Source: CAWGJC01 sp965276665 (GTDB lineage: Bacteria; Pseudomonadota; Alphaproteobacteria; Acetobacterales; Acetobacteraceae). From it: 64,000 bases of DNA. Positions 17,009 to 26,151 of the stretch are shown piece after piece (positions within the stretch are counted from its first letter, which is position 1; every line of letters begins with the position of its first letter). The stretch lies in contig OZ255620.1 in NCBI GenBank assembly GCA_965276665.1, forward strand, positions 3,658,001-3,722,000, read 5' to 3'. The notes under the pieces were generated by a model, which was given only the letters and a program-made list of their open reading frames with translations, did not search any database and was not told where the DNA came from. The position numbers and the translations under genes were made by a program.

Positions 17009-17045
17009 CCCCCCGGCTTGCCCCCCCGGCTTGACCCCCCCGGGG
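16985..17045 (+). repeat. GC-rich short tandem repeat, unit GGCTTGACCCCCC
   Basis: Four imperfect 13-14-base units run from about 16985 to 17045. One has T-G inserted before the C run, one lacks the A, and the last has seven Cs. They span the exporter stop codon and the gap before the peptidase gene. C-run variation suggests slippage. Confidence 0.75.
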
Positions 17046-17065
17046 CTTTCTGACCGAGTCGCGGC

Positions 17066-19102
17066 ATGAGCGACAGCAACCCCCTCATCGAACCCTGGAC
17101 GACGCCGTTCGGGGTGCCGCCCTTCGATCGCATCCGGCCCGAGCATTTCGCCCCCGCCTTCGAGCGCGGGATGCGCGAGCATCTCGCCGAGATCGCCGCC
17201 ATCGCCGCCGATGCCGCCGCGCCGAGCTTCGCCAACACGATCGAGGCGATGCAGCGCAGCGGCCGCCGGCTGCAGCGCGTCTCCTCGGTGTTCGCCAATC
17301 TCGTCTCCAGCCAGTCGAGCCCGGAGCTCGAGGCGCTGGAGCGCGCGATGTCGCCCCGGCTCGCGCAGCACGGCATGACCGTCTCGCTCGATCCGGCTTT
17401 GTTCGCGCGGATCGACGCGCTGCACGCCGATCCGGACACGCTGGCGCTCGACGAGGATCAGCGCCGGCTGCTCGAGCGCACGCATCAGGGTTTTCTGCGC
17501 AGCGGCGCGGCGCTGGGTGCGGCCGAGAAAGCGCGGCTCACGGAGATCTCCGAGCGGCTCGCCGTGCTGCACACCCAGTTCGGCCAGAACGTGCTGGAGG
17601 ATGAGCGGAGCTGGCATCTGCCGCTCGCGGAGGCCGATCTCGACGGGTTGCCGGATTTCGTGCGCGCCGGCGCGCGGCAGGCGGCCGCAGAACGCGGGCT
17701 CGGCGGCTCCGTCATCACGCTCTCGCGTTCGCTGATCGAGCCGTTCCTGACCTTCTCCACGCGGCGCGACCTGCGCGCCCGCGCGCATGCCGCCTGGGTC
17801 GCGCGCGGGACGAGGCCGGGCGCGTCCGACAACCGCGTGCTGATCCCCGAGATCCTGGCGCTCCGCGCGGAGCGGGCGGCGCTGCTCGGCTATCCCGATT
17901 TCGCCACCTTCCGCCTGGTGGACAGCATGGCCGGAACGCCCGGCGCGGTGCGCGGCCTGCTCGAGGAGGTGTGGGAGCCGGCGAAGCGCCAGGCCGGCTT
18001 GGAGGCGCGCCGGTTGCTGGCGGCGGCCCGGCGCGAGGGGTTCAACGGCGAGCTGGAAGCCTGGGACTGGCACCACTACGCGGAGATCGTGCGGCGCGCC
18101 GATTACGCGCTCGACGAGACCGAGCTCAAACCGTATTTCGTGCTCGAGACCATCCAGCAGGCCGCGTTCGACACCGCCGGCCGGCTGTTCGGCCTGCGCT
18201 TCGTCGAGCGGCCCGATCTGCCGGTGTATCACCCGGATGTGCGGGCCTACGAGGTGCGAGATGCCGCGGGGCATGTCGGCGTGTTCCTGGCCGATCATTA
18301 CGCGCGGCCCGGCAAGCGGTCCGGCGCCTGGATGAGCAGCTATCGCGACCAGGAGGCGCTGGACGATCCGGTCTCGCCGATCATCGTCAACAACAACAAC
18401 TTCGCGAAATCCGCGCCGACCCTGCTGAGCTTCGACGATGCGCGCACGCTGTTCCACGAATTCGGCCATGCGCTGCATGGTCTGCTGAGCCGGGTGCGCT
18501 ATCCCGGGCAATCCGGCACTTCGGTGCGGCGGGATTTCGTGGAATTCCCCTCGCAGGTCTACGAGCACTGGATCGAGCTGCCGGACACGCTGCGCCGCTA
18601 TGCGCGCCACCACGAGACCGGCGAGCCGTTGCCGGATGCGCTGATCACGCGATTGCTGGCGGCGCGCAATTTCAACCAGGGATTCGCCTCGTTGGAATAC
18701 GTCTCCTCCGCGCTGATCGACCTCGCGCTGCATCGTCACCCGGCGCCCGCGGCGCTCGACATCAACGCGTTCGAGCGCGAATTCCGCAGCGAGATCGGCA
18801 TGCCCGCGCCGATCGGGCTGCGGCATCGCCCGGCGCATTTCCAGCATCTCTTCGCCGGCGGCGGCTACGCGGCGGGGTATTACTCCTATCTGTGGTCGGA
18901 AGTGCTGGATGCGGACGGGTTCGAGGCGTTCGAGGAAGCCGGCGATCCGTTCGATCCCGCGCTCGCCGGCCGGCTGCGCGCGCTGCTGAGTGCCGGGGAT
19001 ACGCGCGATCCGATGACGCTCTACGTGGCGTTCCGCGGCCGAAAGCCGAGCACCGCGGCGCTGCTGAAGGGACGCGGCCTGCTCGCGCAGGCCGCGGCGT
19101 GA
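17066..19102 (+). CDS. dcp: M3-family zinc metallopeptidase, peptidyl-dipeptidase Dcp-like
   Basis: A 678-residue M3 peptidase. The zinc motif is H464-E-F-G-H468 in ARTLFHEFGHALHGL, with the downstream zinc-ligand region around EFPSQVYEHW. The N-terminal NPLIEPWTTPFGVPPFDRI matches Dcp better than oligopeptidase A, and the length fits. It removes C-terminal dipeptides from oligopeptides. There is no signal peptide, so it is cytoplasmic. It begins after the GC-rich tandem repeat, 57 bases from the exporter stop, and appears monocistronic. Confidence 0.88.
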   Translation: MSDSNPLIEPWTTPFGVPPFDRIRPEHFAPAFERGMREHLAEIAAIAADAAAPSFANTIEAMQRSGRRLQRVSSVFANLVSSQSSPELEALERAMSPRLAQHGMTVSLDPALFARIDALHADPDTLALDEDQRRLLERTHQGFLRSGAALGAAEKARLTEISERLAVLHTQFGQNVLEDERSWHLPLAEADLDGLPDFVRAGARQAAAERGLGGSVITLSRSLIEPFLTFSTRRDLRARAHAAWVARGTRPGASDNRVLIPEILALRAERAALLGYPDFATFRLVDSMAGTPGAVRGLLEEVWEPAKRQAGLEARRLLAAARREGFNGELEAWDWHHYAEIVRRADYALDETELKPYFVLETIQQAAFDTAGRLFGLRFVERPDLPVYHPDVRAYEVRDAAGHVGVFLADHYARPGKRSGAWMSSYRDQEALDDPVSPIIVNNNNFAKSAPTLLSFDDARTLFHEFGHALHGLLSRVRYPGQSGTSVRRDFVEFPSQVYEHWIELPDTLRRYARHHETGEPLPDALITRLLAARNFNQGFASLEYVSSALIDLALHRHPAPAALDINAFEREFRSEIGMPAPIGLRHRPAHFQHLFAGGGYAAGYYSYLWSEVLDADGFEAFEEAGDPFDPALAGRLRALLSAGDTRDPMTLYVAFRGRKPSTAALLKGRGLLAQAAA

Positions 19103-19140
19103 GCGGGCAGGCGGCGCGCGGCGGCACGGGACAGGCGAAT

Positions 19141-20175
19141 TGGGCGGATCGGACCATGGCACGCGCGCGATCGGCGTGCTGCCGAGCTTTGCCAGCAGCG
19201 GCGTGTGGGCGCCGATGCTGCTCGTCATTCTCCGAGTGCTGCAGGGGCTCGGCATCGGCGGCGAATGGGGTGGCGCCGCGCTGATCGCGCTCGAGCACGC
19301 ACCGAACGGCGCCGTGGCCTGGTCGCGAGCTGCCGCAGATGGGCACGCCGGCCGGGCTGCTGATCTCGACGGCGTTGTTCGCGATCGTCGCCATGCTGCC
19401 GAACAACGCATTCATCGCCTGGGCCTGGCGCCTTCCGTTCCTGCTGAGCGTCGTCTTCCTGGTCCCCGCGCTCTATATCCGCTCGAAGGTGGAGGAGACG
19501 CCGGCCTTCCGGCAGGCGGCGGAGACGGCGCGCGCGAAGCAGGGGCGGCCCATTCCGGTGGTCAGCCTGTTCCGCGATTACGGCTGGAACCTCACGCTCG
19601 CCACCGGCGCGCGCCTCGCCGATGCGGCGACCTTCAATGTCATCAACGTGTTCGGCATCGCCTATGCCTCGCGCCAGCTCGGCGTGTCGCGCGGCCTGAT
19701 GCTGAGCGGTTTCGTCATCGCCTCGGCGGTGGAATTCGTGCTCGTACCGCTGATCGGCATCCTGTCCGACCGCGTCGGACGGCGGCCGGTCTATCTGACC
19801 GGCATCGCCTTCTCCGGCCTGTTCATCTTCGCGTATTTTCCCATGCTGCAGCATGGCTCCGCAGTCTCGGTGTGGCTCGCGATCGTGCTGGCGCTCGCGG
19901 TTGGCACCAGCCTGATGTATGCGATCCAGAGCTCGTTCTTCTCGGAATTGTTCGGCACGCATGTGCGATACACCGGCATCTCCGTCGCCTATCAGCTCTC
20001 CGCGCTGATCGCCGGGGCGCCGACGCCGCTGATCGCGACGGCGCTCGCGAGCTGGGGCGGTCAGAGCTGGTGGCCGGTCGCGATCTATCTCTTCGTGATC
20101 TGCGCCATCAGCTTCGTCTGCGTGCTGCTGGCGGCGGAAACCAGCCATGCCGAGCTGCCGCAGGGCGCCGTCTGA
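19141..20175 (+). pseudogene. MHS-family (metabolite:proton symporter) MFS transporter, N-terminally truncated and frameshifted
   Basis: Two pieces of one MFS protein lie in different frames. The first, about 19141-19310, reads IGVLPSFASSGVWAPMLL, VILRVLQGLGIGGEWGG and AALIALEHAPNG, the conserved helix 3-4 region of MHS symporters. The second starts at about 19330 with LPQMGTPAGLLISTALF and runs through KVEETPAF and the GILSDRVGRRPVY loop to the C-terminus at 20175. The first two helices are missing, because the upstream sequence is the dcp 3-prime end. A short indel region near 19310-19335 separates the frames. It would have carried a dicarboxylate, betaine or shikimate-like solute, and is almost certainly non-functional. 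Confidence 0.8.
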
Positions 20176-20232
20176 ACCCCGGCACGGTCTGAGCCCGCGG
20201 CGCATTCCATGCCCAACCCGGAGGAGAAGGCC

Positions 20233-21672
20233 GTGACGCGGCAGACCCGACCGAACGTCGTTTTCGTCATCACCGACCAGCAGCGCTTCGACACCGTCGC
20301 GGCGAACGGGTTTCCCTACATGGAGACGCCGAATCTCGATCGCCTGGTGCGCGAGGGCGTCGCCTTCACCCGGATGTTCGTGACCTCGCCCTCCTGCGCG
20401 CCGTCCCGCGCCAGCCTGTTCACCGGGCTCTATCCGCACACCACCGGCGTGCTGCGCAACGACGATGCGTGGCGGCATTCCTGGGTCGAGCGCGTCGCCG
20501 CCGCCGGGTATCGCTGCGTCAATGTCGGCAAGATGCACACCTTCCCCTACGAGGGCTCGGTCGGGTTCCACGAGCGGCACGTCGTCGAGAACAAGGACCG
20601 CGCGCACCCGAACCTGCCGTTCTTCCTCGACAATTGGGACAAGGCGCTGCACGCGCGGGGGCTGGAGAAGCCGAGCCGCGTGACCTACCGGCGGCGCGCG
20701 GATTACCGGGATCGGCTGGGCGCCTTTGTCTGGGATCAGCCGGCGGACATGCATGCCGATAATTTCGTCGGCGGTCTCGCGACCTGGTGGATCGACGACT
20801 ATACCGGCGGCGAGCCGTTCCTGCTGCAGGTGGGATTCCCCGGGCCGCACCCGCCCTACGACCCGACGCCGGACGCGCTCGCGCTCTACCACGACCGGGA
20901 TCTGCCGCTGCCGGTTCAGGACCCGGCGGATCTCGCCGGGCAGCCATCCGCCTTGCAGGCGCTGCGCGCCGAGCATCTGGCGAATGACCACGACGCGGTG
21001 GTGCATCTGGAGCATCCGAACGAGGCGCAGTTGCGCCGCCAGCGCGAGCACTACTACGCCAACGTCACGATGATCGACCGGCAGATGGGCCTCATCCTCG
21101 ACGCGCTCGAGCGCCGCGGCGTGCTCGACAACACCGTGATCATCTTCACCTCCGATCACGGCGACTGCCTGAACGACCATGGCCATAGCCAGAAATGGAC
21201 GATGTACGAGCAGAGCGTGCGCGTGCCCGCCATCGTCTGGGGGCCGAACCTGCTGGGACCGGCACGGGCGGTCGACCCGCTGGTGTCGCTGTTCGATTTC
21301 GGCCCGACCATTCTCGAGCTCGCCGGCGCCCCCGTGCCGGGCTGGATGGAAGCCCGGTCGCTGCTGCCGCTGCTGATGAATGCGGAGGCCGCCGAGGGAC
21401 GCCGCTACGTGTTCTCCGAGCACGCGCGCGACATGATTTTGACCGGCACCGCCTTCATGACGATGATCCGCGACCAGCATTGGAAGCTGGTGCATTTCGT
21501 GGATAGCGGACAGGGCCAGCTTTTCGACCTGCTTGCCGATCCCAAGGAGCGGCGGAATTTGTGGGACGATCCTGCCCATGCGGCGGTGCGGCGGGAGCTG
21601 GTGGATGCCATCCTGCGATGGCGCATCGAGAGCGATATCATCACCCGCGACTGGGCCGCCGAGAGCCGCTGA
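20233..21672 (+). CDS. Sulfatase, formylglycine type (CxPSR)
   Basis: A 479-residue alkaline-phosphatase-superfamily sulfatase. The metal-binding N-terminus is VVFVITDQQRFD. The cysteine to be converted to formylglycine is C55 in SCAPSRASLFTGLYPH, and the distal metal site is FTSDHGDCLNDHG. No signal peptide is seen, so the enzyme is likely cytoplasmic. GTG 20233 was chosen because GGAGGAGAAGG sits just upstream; an ATG at 20209 is in frame. The substrate (sulfate ester, possibly choline or carbohydrate sulfate) is unknown. A formylglycine-generating enzyme is not in the window. It lies upstream of the AraC/sugar importer cluster but has its own gap of 276 bases. Confidence 0.87.
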   Translation: MTRQTRPNVVFVITDQQRFDTVAANGFPYMETPNLDRLVREGVAFTRMFVTSPSCAPSRASLFTGLYPHTTGVLRNDDAWRHSWVERVAAAGYRCVNVGKMHTFPYEGSVGFHERHVVENKDRAHPNLPFFLDNWDKALHARGLEKPSRVTYRRRADYRDRLGAFVWDQPADMHADNFVGGLATWWIDDYTGGEPFLLQVGFPGPHPPYDPTPDALALYHDRDLPLPVQDPADLAGQPSALQALRAEHLANDHDAVVHLEHPNEAQLRRQREHYYANVTMIDRQMGLILDALERRGVLDNTVIIFTSDHGDCLNDHGHSQKWTMYEQSVRVPAIVWGPNLLGPARAVDPLVSLFDFGPTILELAGAPVPGWMEARSLLPLLMNAEAAEGRRYVFSEHARDMILTGTAFMTMIRDQHWKLVHFVDSGQGQLFDLLADPKERRNLWDDPAHAAVRRELVDAILRWRIESDIITRDWAAESR

Positions 21673-21948
21673 CACGCCGGGCGGGAGCCCTCGCGGCGCT
21701 GCAGACGGTCCGGCGAACTTCCTGCCGCTGGGCGCGTGCGGTAAAAAAGTATCAATGCTGCGCCGCAAAGCGTGTAGCAGATGCGGGTTTCCGCCTGTAC
21801 TACATTCTCCCAATGGGCAGACTTGCCGGGGAGCCGCTGATCGGTTGCTCTCGAACCGGCGAGGGCAGGCCCGATAAAGCCGTCCGGCCGCCGGCCTTCC
21901 CGCCTTGCGCGGCGTGGGCGACGAGCGGGATGGGAGGAGAGTCTTTGC

Positions 21949-22827
21949 GTGGAACCCGATCTCGAGCTGGTGCAGGTGCGCCGTGACCAGTCCTTCAAGA
22001 CCTGGTCGCATGGCTATCCGTATCGGACCGTTCGCTGGCATTTCCATCCGGAATACGAACTGCATCTGGTGACCGCGACCGAGGGGAACCGCTATGTCGG
22101 GGACCATATCGGCCCGTTCGGTCCCGGCGATCTCGTGTTCGTCGGCCCGAACCTGCCGCATAACTGGATCAGCGACGTGCCCGCCGGCGAGAGCGTGGCG
22201 GAGCGCTGTCTCATCTTGCAATTCAGCGGCGAGTTCATCGCCGCCTGCATGAGCACCTTCCCGGAGCTTCGCTTCGTGCAGAGGCTGCTCGACGATGCGT
22301 TCCGCGGCGTTCGCTTCGCGCCCGATCTTTCGGTGCGGGTCGGCACGCTGATGCGCCGGCTGCTCGATGCGTCGGATGCGCGCCGCGTCGCGCTGCTGAT
22401 GGACATCCTCGACGTGATCGGCCATGCCGAGGCGCGGACGCCGCTCGCCAGCATCGGCTTCCGGCCGGATCCGTCGGCCTACATGTCGACGACGATGAAT
22501 CTGGTGCTGCAGTATATCGGCCGCAATTTCACCCGCGAGCTCTGCGAGGCCGAGCTCGCCACGCTCAATCGCCGCAGTGTCAGCTCGTTCTCGCGTTCCT
22601 TCCGCCGGCACACCGGCATGACCTTCGTGCAATACGTCAATTCGCTCCGCATCGAGCTCGCCTGTCAGCATCTGAGCCAGCACGAGCTGACGATCACCGA
22701 TATCTGCTACGAGGTCGGGTTCAACAACGTGTCGAACTTCAATCGCCAGTTCCTGGCGCTGAAGAAGATGCCGCCGTCGAAATTCCGCAGCCTTCGCAAT
22801 CGCGGACGCCTGGCCTCCGCCGCCTGA
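21949..22827 (+). CDS. AraC-family regulator with N-terminal cupin domain
   Basis: 292 residues. The N-terminal cupin-like sensor has HFHPEYELHLVTATEG and FVGPNLPHNW. The C-terminal double helix-turn-helix includes SFSRSFRRHTGMTFVQYVNSLRIELACQHL and the ITDICYEVGFNNVSNFNRQF signature, where the last two helices contact DNA. The GTG start follows GGGAGGAGAG. It is read in the same direction as the CUT2 importer 71 bases downstream and is the likely pathway activator responding to a sugar or polyol. The ligand is unknown. Confidence 0.88.
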   Translation: MEPDLELVQVRRDQSFKTWSHGYPYRTVRWHFHPEYELHLVTATEGNRYVGDHIGPFGPGDLVFVGPNLPHNWISDVPAGESVAERCLILQFSGEFIAACMSTFPELRFVQRLLDDAFRGVRFAPDLSVRVGTLMRRLLDASDARRVALLMDILDVIGHAEARTPLASIGFRPDPSAYMSTTMNLVLQYIGRNFTRELCEAELATLNRRSVSSFSRSFRRHTGMTFVQYVNSLRIELACQHLSQHELTITDICYEVGFNNVSNFNRQFLALKKMPPSKFRSLRNRGRLASAA

Positions 22828-22898
22828 CCGCCGTCTTCGCATTCGCGCGCCGATCCGCTGCCGCCGAATACATAAGACTCTCCAAAGGGGAAACATCC

Positions 22899-24014
22899 AT
22901 GATCCGGCACCTATCACTGCCGCCGCGCGCGCTCTCCGCGCTCCTCGCCGTCCCGGCATTCGCGCCGGCCGGGCTCGCCCTCGCGCTGTGCGGCGGGCAG
23001 GCTGCCTCGGCCGCGACCGTGTCCCACGAGACGGTCGCGTTTCTAATGCCCGACCAGAGCTCGACGCGCTACGAGGAGCACGACCATCCGGGCTTCGTCG
23101 CCGAGATGACGCGGCTCTGCCCGAGCTGCCGGGTTGTCTATCAGAATGCCGATGGCGACGCATCGCGCCAGCAGCAGCAATTCAATTCGGTCATCTCGCA
23201 GGGCGCCAAGGCGATCGTGATCGATCCGGTGGATTCGACGGCGGCGGCATCGCTCGTGAAGCAGGCGCAGGCGCGCGGCATCAAGGTGATCGCCTATGAT
23301 CGCCCGATCCCGTCGGCCGCCGCCGATTACTACGTGTCCTTCGACAACGAGCAGATCGGCAAGGCGATCGCGCAATCCCTGGTGCAGCACCTCAAGGCCG
23401 CCAATGTCGCGCCGCATGATGTGGGGCTGCTCGAGATCAACGGTTCGCCGACCGATGCGGCGGCCGGCCTGATCAAGAAGGGCATCCATGAGGGCCTCGC
23501 GGATGGCGGCTATCCGCTCCTCGCGGAATACGACACGCCGGAATGGGCGCCGTCCAAGGCGCAGCAATGGGCGAGCGGGCAGATCTCGCGCTTCGGCAAG
23601 AAGATCGTCGGTGTCGTCGCCGCGAATGACGGGACGGGCGGCGGCGCGATCGCGGCGTTCAAGGCGGCGGGCGTCGATCCGGTGCCGCCGGTCACCGGCA
23701 ACGATGCGACGATCGCCGGGCTGCAGCTGATCATCGCCGGCGACCAATACAACACGATCTCGAAGCCGAGCGAGATCGTCGCGGCCGCGGCGGCGAAGGT
23801 CGCGATCGCGCTGCTTTCGGGCGAGAAGCCGAAGGCCGACACGACGCTGTTCGACACGCCGACCGAGCTCTTCACGCCGACACTCGTCACTTCGGACAAT
23901 TTGAAGGCCGAGATCGTCGACAAGAAGGTCGATGGCAAGTCGATCGAGACCGCCTCGGTTCTCTGCACCGGCCGCTATGCGACGGGCTGCGGCAAGCTCG
24001 GGATCGCACCCTGA
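22899..24014 (+). CDS. Sugar/polyol ABC transporter substrate-binding protein (CUT2, XylF-like)
   Basis: A 371-residue periplasmic-binding-protein-like sugar receptor. A signal peptide of about 38 residues ends near AASA. The fold markers are VAFLMPDQSSTRYEEHDHPGF, FNSVISQGAKAIVIDPVD, IKVIAYDRPI and the hinge VVAANDGTGGGAIAAFKAAG. The two-strand DGTGG...AAF pattern and length match xylose-type receptors rather than ribose-type. AAGGGGAAAC provides the ribosome-binding site. With the ATPase and permease next to it, this forms a complete CUT2 importer, and the dehydrogenase and kinase downstream point to a tetritol or pentitol. Confidence 0.87.
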   Translation: MIRHLSLPPRALSALLAVPAFAPAGLALALCGGQAASAATVSHETVAFLMPDQSSTRYEEHDHPGFVAEMTRLCPSCRVVYQNADGDASRQQQQFNSVISQGAKAIVIDPVDSTAAASLVKQAQARGIKVIAYDRPIPSAAADYYVSFDNEQIGKAIAQSLVQHLKAANVAPHDVGLLEINGSPTDAAAGLIKKGIHEGLADGGYPLLAEYDTPEWAPSKAQQWASGQISRFGKKIVGVVAANDGTGGGAIAAFKAAGVDPVPPVTGNDATIAGLQLIIAGDQYNTISKPSEIVAAAAAKVAIALLSGEKPKADTTLFDTPTELFTPTLVTSDNLKAEIVDKKVDGKSIETASVLCTGRYATGCGKLGIAP

Positions 24015-24065
24015 AGGCCTTCGGTCAGGCGGATCGGCAAATAAATCGGCGGGAGGGCGAACAGA

Positions 24066-24872
24066 GTGAGCGACATCCGGCCCACGGACGGCACGGTGCT
24101 CAGCCTGCGCGGCGTGTGCAAGCAATTCGGCGCGGTCTCGGCGCTCACCGATATCGACCTGGATGTCCAGGCGGGCGAGGTGGTCGCGCTGGTCGGCGAC
24201 AACGGCGCCGGCAAGTCCACTCTGGTCAAGATCCTCGCCGGGGTGCATCAGCCGACCGACGGAACCATCATGTTCGGCGGCCGGACGGTGAGCCTCGGCG
24301 ATCCGAGCGCATCGCTGGCGCTCGGCATCGCGACGGTCTTCCAGGATCTCGCGCTCTGCGAGAACCTCGACGTCGTGGCCAACATCTTCCTCGGCAAGGA
24401 GCTGCACCCGATGCAGCTCGACGAGGTGTCGATGGAGCTGCGCGCCTGGACGCTGCTCAACGAATTATCCGCGCGCATCCCGAGCCTCCGCGCGCCGGTC
24501 GCCTCGCTGTCCGGCGGGCAGCGCCAGACCGTCGCGATCGCCCGCTCGCTGCTTCTGCAGCCGAAGCTGATCCTGCTCGACGAGCCGACCGCGGCGCTTG
24601 GCGTGGCGCAGACCGCCGAGGTGCTCGACCTGATCGAGCGCGTCCGCGATCGCGGGCTCGGCGTGATCATGATCAGCCACAACATGGAGGATGTGCGCGC
24701 CGTCGCCGACCGGATCGTCGTGCTTCGGCTCGGCCGCAATAACGGCATATTCTATCCCGATGCGTCCAACCACGAGCTGGTCGGCGCCATTACCGGCGCG
24801 GCCGACAACGCGGTCTCGCGCCGGTCCGGGCGCCGGCAGGCGCGCGAGGCGGGCGGGGAGCAGCGGGCATGA
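24066..24872 (+). CDS. CUT2 sugar ABC transporter ATPase, single nucleotide-binding domain
   Basis: 268 residues with one complete NBD: Walker A GDNGAGKST, signature LSGGQRQT, Walker B LILLDEPTAALG and H-loop MISHNMED. Many CUT2 ATPases (XylG, RbsA) are about 500 residues with two NBDs; this one stops after the first, like FrcA, and must work as a homodimer. The GTG start follows GGGAGGGCGAACA. Its last four bases overlap the permease start. Confidence 0.88.
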   Translation: MSDIRPTDGTVLSLRGVCKQFGAVSALTDIDLDVQAGEVVALVGDNGAGKSTLVKILAGVHQPTDGTIMFGGRTVSLGDPSASLALGIATVFQDLALCENLDVVANIFLGKELHPMQLDEVSMELRAWTLLNELSARIPSLRAPVASLSGGQRQTVAIARSLLLQPKLILLDEPTAALGVAQTAEVLDLIERVRDRGLGVIMISHNMEDVRAVADRIVVLRLGRNNGIFYPDASNHELVGAITGAADNAVSRRSGRRQAREAGGEQRA

Positions 24873-26128
24873 CCGGCGAGATCGGCGACGGCACGCCGGC
24901 CGTGCCGCTGCTCGACCGCGCCGATACGCGGGTGCGGCATGAGGCCGGCTTCGGGGGCGCGGTCCGCGCGTTCCTCGACCGCGTGCGCTCGGGCGATCTC
25001 GGCTCGCTGCCGGTCGTCCTCGGGCTCGCGATCATCTGGACGGTGTTCCAGAGCCTCAATCCGGTCTTTCTGTCGAGCAACAACCTGGTCAATCTGCTGT
25101 TCGACAGCTCGACCGTGGGCGTGATCTCGCTCGGCATCGTCTGCATCCTGATGGTCGGCGAGATCGATCTTTCGGTTGGTTCGATGAGCGGTTTCGCCTC
25201 GGCGCTCCTCGGCGTGCTCTGGGTGAATGCCGGCTGGCCGGTCGGACTGGCGATCCTCGCGGCGCTGGCCGCGGGTGCGGTGCTCGGGTTCGTCTACGCG
25301 GTCTTGTTCAACCGGCTGGGCATGCCGAGCTTCGTCTCGACGCTCGCCGGGCTGCTCGCCGTGCTCGGCCTGCAGCTCTCCGTGCTGGGGGCGAGCGGGT
25401 CGATCAACCTGCCCTATGGCTCGCCGATCGTCACCCTCGGCCAGACCCTGGTGATGCCGCATGCGATCGCCCATGCGGCGGTGATCCTCGCGGGAGTGGC
25501 GAGTTTCGCGGCGGGATACCGCACCGCCGCCCGGCGTTCCCGCGCCGGGCTTTCCGCGCCATCGGTGAACGGGCTGCTGCTGCGCGCGGTCGCGCTGGTC
25601 GTGGCGCTCGGGCTCGTCGTTTTCTACCTCGACCAGGATCGCGGCGTTCCGTGGATGTTCGCGCTCTTCGTGTTTCTGGTGGTCGCGGTGCAATACGCGC
25701 TGACGCGGACCAAATGGGGCCGCTGGATGAGCGCAGTGGGCGGCAATCGCGAGGCGGCGCGGCGCGCCGGCATCAACGTGCCGCTGATCTATATGAGCGC
25801 CTTTGTGATGTGCTCGACGCTCGCCGCGCTCGGCGGGGTGCTCTCCGCCGCGCGTCTGGCCTCGGCGAGCCAGCAGGCGGGCACCGGCGATGTCAATCTC
25901 GATGCGATCGCCGCGGCGGTGATCGGCGGCACCAGCCTGTTCGGCGGCCGCGGCAGCGCGTATTCGGCGCTGCTCGGCATCATCGTCATCCAGTCGATCG
26001 CGAGCGGGCTGACCTTGCTCGATCTGTCGTCCTCGCTGCGTTACATGATCACCGGCGGGGTGCTCGCGGTGGCGGTGATCGTCGATTCCCTGGCGCGCCG
26101 GTCGCGTGTTTCCCATGGCCGCGCCTGA
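24869..26128 (+). CDS. CUT2 sugar ABC transporter permease (XylH/FrcC-like)
   Basis: A 419-residue membrane protein with about ten hydrophobic segments. The conserved blocks are IVCILMVGEIDLSVGSMSG and RWMSAVGGNREAARRAGINV (the ATPase-contact loop). AAAVIGGTSLFGGRGSAYSALLG is the family C-terminal signature. It carries a central insertion with a charged linker (RTAARRSRAG), as in XylH. It overlaps the ATPase gene by four bases and is followed 23 bases later by the dehydrogenase. Confidence 0.9.
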   Translation: MTGEIGDGTPAVPLLDRADTRVRHEAGFGGAVRAFLDRVRSGDLGSLPVVLGLAIIWTVFQSLNPVFLSSNNLVNLLFDSSTVGVISLGIVCILMVGEIDLSVGSMSGFASALLGVLWVNAGWPVGLAILAALAAGAVLGFVYAVLFNRLGMPSFVSTLAGLLAVLGLQLSVLGASGSINLPYGSPIVTLGQTLVMPHAIAHAAVILAGVASFAAGYRTAARRSRAGLSAPSVNGLLLRAVALVVALGLVVFYLDQDRGVPWMFALFVFLVVAVQYALTRTKWGRWMSAVGGNREAARRAGINVPLIYMSAFVMCSTLAALGGVLSAARLASASQQAGTGDVNLDAIAAAVIGGTSLFGGRGSAYSALLGIIVIQSIASGLTLLDLSSSLRYMITGGVLAVAVIVDSLARRSRVSHGRA

Positions 26129-26151
26129 GCGGACCGCCGAAGGAGCCGACG

